A DNA stretch of 64,000 nucleotides from Armillaria gallica (Eukaryota; Basidiomycota; Agaricomycetes; Agaricales; Physalacriaceae), in NCBI GenBank assembly GCA_037576215.1, contig JBANDB010000004.1, positions 1,116,001 through 1,180,000 of the forward strand, given 5' to 3'. Positions 60,074 to 64,000 of this stretch are shown here, piece after piece. Position 1 is the stretch's first letter. The number at the start of each line of letters is the position of its first letter. The translations under genes and the position numbers were made by a program. The notes below the pieces were generated by a model. The model made no database searches. It was not told the origin of the DNA and saw only the letters and a list, made by a program, of their open reading frames with translations.

Positions 60074-62146
60074 ATGTTGGGTGAAGGCTCAGGTAATGCA
60101 ACAGGAGCTCCCCCAGGAGTCACGAAAGGGAAGAATTCTGAACAGAATGATTCCCCGCCATTTGAGACTCCAATGGACAAGCTACCAGGTCATTTTCAAT
60201 ATGGGAACGTAACTCACTGACGACAGAGGCATAAGCCAGAGGTGGCAAAACCAGAGGAAGAACCTGCCAGTGAGGAAGAAGGAAGTCAATGCTCCAATGG
60301 AACAGACTATTTCCAACTTGGTGTAATTGATGGGCCACTGGATTCAAAAGAGTATGATGAAGAGAAGATAGCAAGCATAACACTTGACATGCTGACACTG
60401 AAGTCATTCTCGACCATTAAAAATGAGACACCACAACTACTGGAACGACGCAAGTTTGCCTTGGAAATTGCCTCGAGAGCAATTGAAATAGACTTCTTGA
60501 AGTTCCAAACCCTGTCACACCAAGAGCTGAGACAAGTGTACAAGGAAGAATGGGCTTTAGTCGAGACAATGTTCTGGGATGCTTCATATATGAACTGCAA
60601 AGGAAATGACATGAACCCAGATCAGGAAATCACATTTCATATCAATATAAGAGCTTATAAACAGATTCTCGTATGCATGGCCAAGTTGAAGGAATTAGCA
60701 ATGGACTCGCTACTTCTTTTAGGAAAAACAGCTATGGAGATTCCAGAATATGGGTTCTGGGACTCACCTGACATATGGCTGCAGCCAAATGACTAGGAGA
60801 TTAGCGGTATAGCTTTCATTGCTGCAACAGAGCACTTCCTATGGACTTTAGACGTTTATCATGATTTTGAAACAGGGAGTCCTAAGGGTCCTAAAATCAA
60901 TCATCTTGCCAAGCACGAGAAGGCTGCAAAGGCAAATCAGCAGCGCAGATCAGGCATTTTGCCAGAGAATCAAGCTGATGCACCCAGCGGTGTTGTGAGT
61001 TGGAGTGACATGCGACGTGCAAGCTTTGGTGGCGGCACTCCTCTAAATAGAAATATCTCTAATCCAGGACGATTTTCTACTCAGGGGGGTGAGGTATATG
61101 GCAAACATGACTCAATTTCCAGGCTACATCACTCAAATCAGAAGAAAGACCCAGAAAGAGATCAACTGTATGAATCATCTTACTATAACAGTATTGAGGA
61201 GGAGAAGATAGATGATAATCCATCAGATAGTCCCCCTAGTGACAATAGTGATGATGAAGGTGACCAAAAGAAGGGTTGGAAGGGAGATCTTCCAAGAAGA
61301 AAGGGTAAAAATGGACTGCCAGAGGACCCTCCATCAGGAGATGACAGTGATGGTGGAGGAGACCCTCGACACCACACCCCACATGATAATTTGCCTCCAG
61401 CATTGGGAACTTCTAATTGAAAGGTTAATGAAGTTCACATAGACTACAAGCTGAAATTTACAGACATACCCACCTGGGATGGAAATGCAGATAGCATTGT
61501 TAATTGGCTTCTTAAAGTTGATGACCTCGCTGATTGGAGTACTTTAGTAAAGCAACAGCTGGGAAAATTTGTACCCAAATGACTTACTGGAGCTGCTGAT
61601 GCATGGTATTATTCCTTACCACAAAGGTATTGACATTTGGTGGAAGTAAACTGGAAGACATTGAGAAAAGTGATCACCACATACTACATGAATCATAAGT
61701 GGTGGGAATAGCAATGTAAACGAGCAAGGAATGCAATGTACTGGCAACCAGGATACTCTCGTGAAACTCCCAGCGAGTACTATATCCGAAAGTCTGAGTT
61801 ATTAAATATTGCTTATGACATAGGTGATACTGAGCTGATCAACAAAGTCATGGAAGGTGCATCTGAAGTCTGGAATACAATTTTGATGACCCAACTTTAT
61901 GAAGATGCAGTGGAATTCCAAGCAAGTATTAAATACCATGAGGAAGCACTCATCAACCTTACACCAACCTCATCCCGCACTGTCTATTCTCAAGATAATA
62001 ACAATGATTTCAGGAACAGAAGGTCAACGACTAACGTGCATGCAAACCTAGTTAGATGGTCTAGTAATCTTCCACCTCCTCCATTTCCGAGAGACGACTC
62101 CAATGTGACAAAAAAAGGGCTTACTCCCAAACAAAAGGGTGCCTGA
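60074..62146 (+). pseudogene. Ty3/gypsy Gag region
   Basis: The frame from ATG 60074 includes an acidic N-terminal part, a helical block (60.3-60.8 kb), a Ser/Asp/Lys-rich linker (61.1-61.4 kb) and a capsid-like block: IPTWDGNADSIVNWLLKVDDL, LTGAADAWYYSLP, NWKTLRKVITTYYMN. A zinc-knuckle-like CQHC follows just after 62146. Stops are TGA 60218, TAG 60794, TGA 61418, TGA 61580, TGA 61631, TAG 61709 and TGA 62144, with no frameshift. Confidence 0.85.
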
Positions 62147-64000
62147 CCCTGCCAGCACTGCAGAAGTGATCAACACTGGGACCCCAAATCTAAGCACCAC
62201 AGCAAGGCCATGCGGACAGCTCATACACGACTTGCTAGCACAGATGCTGATTACCTTGAGGCCCAGGATCAGTACGATGATTTGTACTATGGACAGGATG
62301 AGGAACATACCGAAAATCAGCCAGCATCAGAACAGGATTTTGATGATGCCCTCCAGACTACTGAGGCTTCCTGCAGTCTCGTGAATACTCACAAGAACAG
62401 TAGCTCAGCCCTGGAGGGTGAATTTGGCATGAGTTCACTGACTCAAGCCTCAAATCCTCAAATGTACAAGACTTTGACTATGTGTGCAATGAAAACCGAG
62501 TATAATAAACCTGCATTGAATCGACAGAGTCGACAAAGGTTAGCAAAGGAGATCGGAAGAATGTCCTACCTTGTTAAAGCAACTGAAGGTGACCAGTCTA
62601 GTAACAGGCCACTCATCGAGATGAGAAGGCTCCAAGAAAGACCATCAGGATGCACCTTCTTAGGAAGCAAAGCCACACAAACCTTGGCATGCATCAATGA
62701 AATAGATGGGGACATTATCAAGGTTGTCATTGACTCAGGATCTGACATCACATTAATCTCACAAGAGAGCCTGCAAGCATTAAAAAGATCAGCTAAGGTA
62801 TGCCCAGGACAAAAGATTAACCTAATCTAAGTTACCGGAACTTCTACTATTTCTCAGTACATGAATTTAGATTTATTATTTGAAACTGACCAGGGACCTG
62901 TAAAAATTAACATTGACACATATGTGGTACCAGGAATGACTACACCGTTCATTCTCAGAAATGACTTCATGGACCAATATTCAATCTCAATGCTGCGACA
63001 TGATGGTGAGTGTTTCTTGACATTCAGAGATACCAATAGGGAACTAAGGGTGGAAAATTCAACCTCGCCTTTGCTTTTAGACAAGGAAGGGAAAACCTTT
63101 AGAGTCTGGGTTCTCCCTATTGAGAAGGGCACTGTTTCTAAGCTGGCAGCCCATCAGAAGTCACAAAGGATCAAGCGGCGAATTCACATTCGACAAAGGG
63201 AAGGAACAGTTCATGCATGTAGACGAGTTGTAATCCCACCTGAATCTTGTATTAGAGTGCTTGTGGACCTTGATATTGATCTGGGGCACACTGATGTGTT
63301 TATCAAAAGGCATATTCAATACAATTCAGATGGTAAGCAATTTTACGGCTCACCAGATTCACTTCTCTCTGCAGAACAGTCATTTCTGCATATCTCTAAC
63401 TTCTCTGATGTACCCATAGTTATTGCACAGGGTCAAGTAGTCAGGAGGTATCACAATCCTTGGAATTGGTTAGACAAAAAAGATAAAGATGTGAAGAAAG
63501 AGATAGCATGAGAAAATCAGGCCACAATACTTCGACTGATGGCCCGAATACAAGACTAGTCAGATGTGGCTAGATCATGTGCTTCCATTCAATCAGTAAG
63601 TGATGTCACTTCTAAAGCAGGACAAAATGCATCAGAACCTGATGACCCATCAGTGCAGGAGCCCATGGAAGGAGGGCCAAAAACAGCAGAGTTTCCCCCA
63701 GAGGATCAGTCAATGGCAGAGTTCTTTGATCTTCTTGGTATATCTCCAGGTTTGAAGCTAGAACAACAAGCATCTCTTGAAAGGATCCTGTTCAACAATT
63801 GGTTGGCATTTGGATTAGATGGAAGACTAGAAAATCACAATGCACTTGTTAAAATTGAACTCAAACCTGGTTCTGAGCCAGTCTCGTTACCTCCATTCCC
63901 AGTTTCTCCGGCTAATCGGGAGGTTATGAATCAGCAGATAGATGCCTGGATACAGCTTGGAGTAATCAAGCTGTTGAAAAGCCCATGGGGAGCACTGGCA
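62147..64000 (+). pseudogene. Ty3/gypsy protease and reverse transcriptase start
   Basis: Continues the gag frame. [11 protein letters not shown] is a nucleocapsid-type knuckle remnant. [11 protein letters not shown] (about 62.73 kb) is the aspartic protease active site, and PFILRNDFMDQY is its downstream flank. LPPFPVSPANREVMNQQIDAW then LGVIKLLKSPWGAL (63.89-64.0 kb) is the typical start of Ty3/gypsy reverse transcriptase. Stops are TAA 62828, TGA 63509 and TAG 63557. The rest of Pol and the 3' LTR lie outside the window. Confidence 0.88.

Larger units (their letters stand above)
59517..64000 (+). mobile_element. Ty3/gypsy retrotransposon, degraded, runs off window
   Basis: The 5' LTR is followed by TTGGTGGACACAT, then gag, protease and the start of reverse transcriptase in Ty3/gypsy order. 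One reading frame can be followed from 60074 to the window end, interrupted only by nonsense codons. The expected 5-bp target copy on the left is GCTTA (59512-59516); the right copy is outside the window. It landed in a HET gene, as did the LTR element at 32.6 kb. Confidence 0.92.

Overview
The window reads as nuclear DNA of a basidiomycete fungus, most likely an Agaricomycete. The evidence is short GT-AG introns of 45-61 bp, HET-domain genes of a type I know from mushrooms, a RecQ-like helicase convergent with a DUF6589 protein, and Ty1/copia, Ty3/gypsy and hAT elements. Composition splits it into two kinds of DNA. About 15.4-42.5 kb keeps a normal CpG content and holds the readable genes. 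About 1-15.4 kb and 43-64 kb are CpG-poor and consist mainly of decayed mobile elements.

1-15.4 kb: a decayed multi-copy transposon-type reading frame (minus strand, 1-2.2 kb), a small 8-bp-TSD element (2.77-3.18 kb), then one copy of an unclassified about 2-kb repeat cut into four pieces by three insertions. These are a hAT transposon (3617-8493, perfect 8-bp TSD, itself carrying a small element at 7246-8115), a 3.56-kb insertion (8524-12079, with two MITEs inside) and a 1.6-kb insertion (12360-13954). An uninterrupted, CpG-rich copy of the same repeat sits at 26784-28764.

15.4-42.5 kb: an apparently intact HET-domain gene (16031-17704, minus); a cassette of two convergent genes, a RecQ-like helicase (18375-20558, plus) and a DUF6589 protein (20601-24056, minus); and a second HET gene (31617-38431) split by a very young non-autonomous LTR retrotransposon (32639-37608, TSD ACAAG). 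The convergent pair is bracketed by matching inverted repeats (18228-18255 and 24165-24192) lying about 110-120 bp upstream of each start codon. This is the best candidate for an undescribed mobile system in the window.

43-64 kb: a degraded copia element (43010-51403, TSD TGCTC) with a 3.24-kb TIR element nested in its protease/integrase junction; a ribonucleotide reductase small-subunit pseudogene (52.7-53.7 kb); a third member of the small 8-bp-TSD family (58375-58880); and a third HET gene fragment (59.1-59.5 kb) cut by a Ty3/gypsy element that runs off the window end. Every difference between the two copia LTRs lies at a CpG site, and most nonsense codons in both retroelements are TGA, so decay looks driven by CpG mutation, presumably of methylated cytosine.
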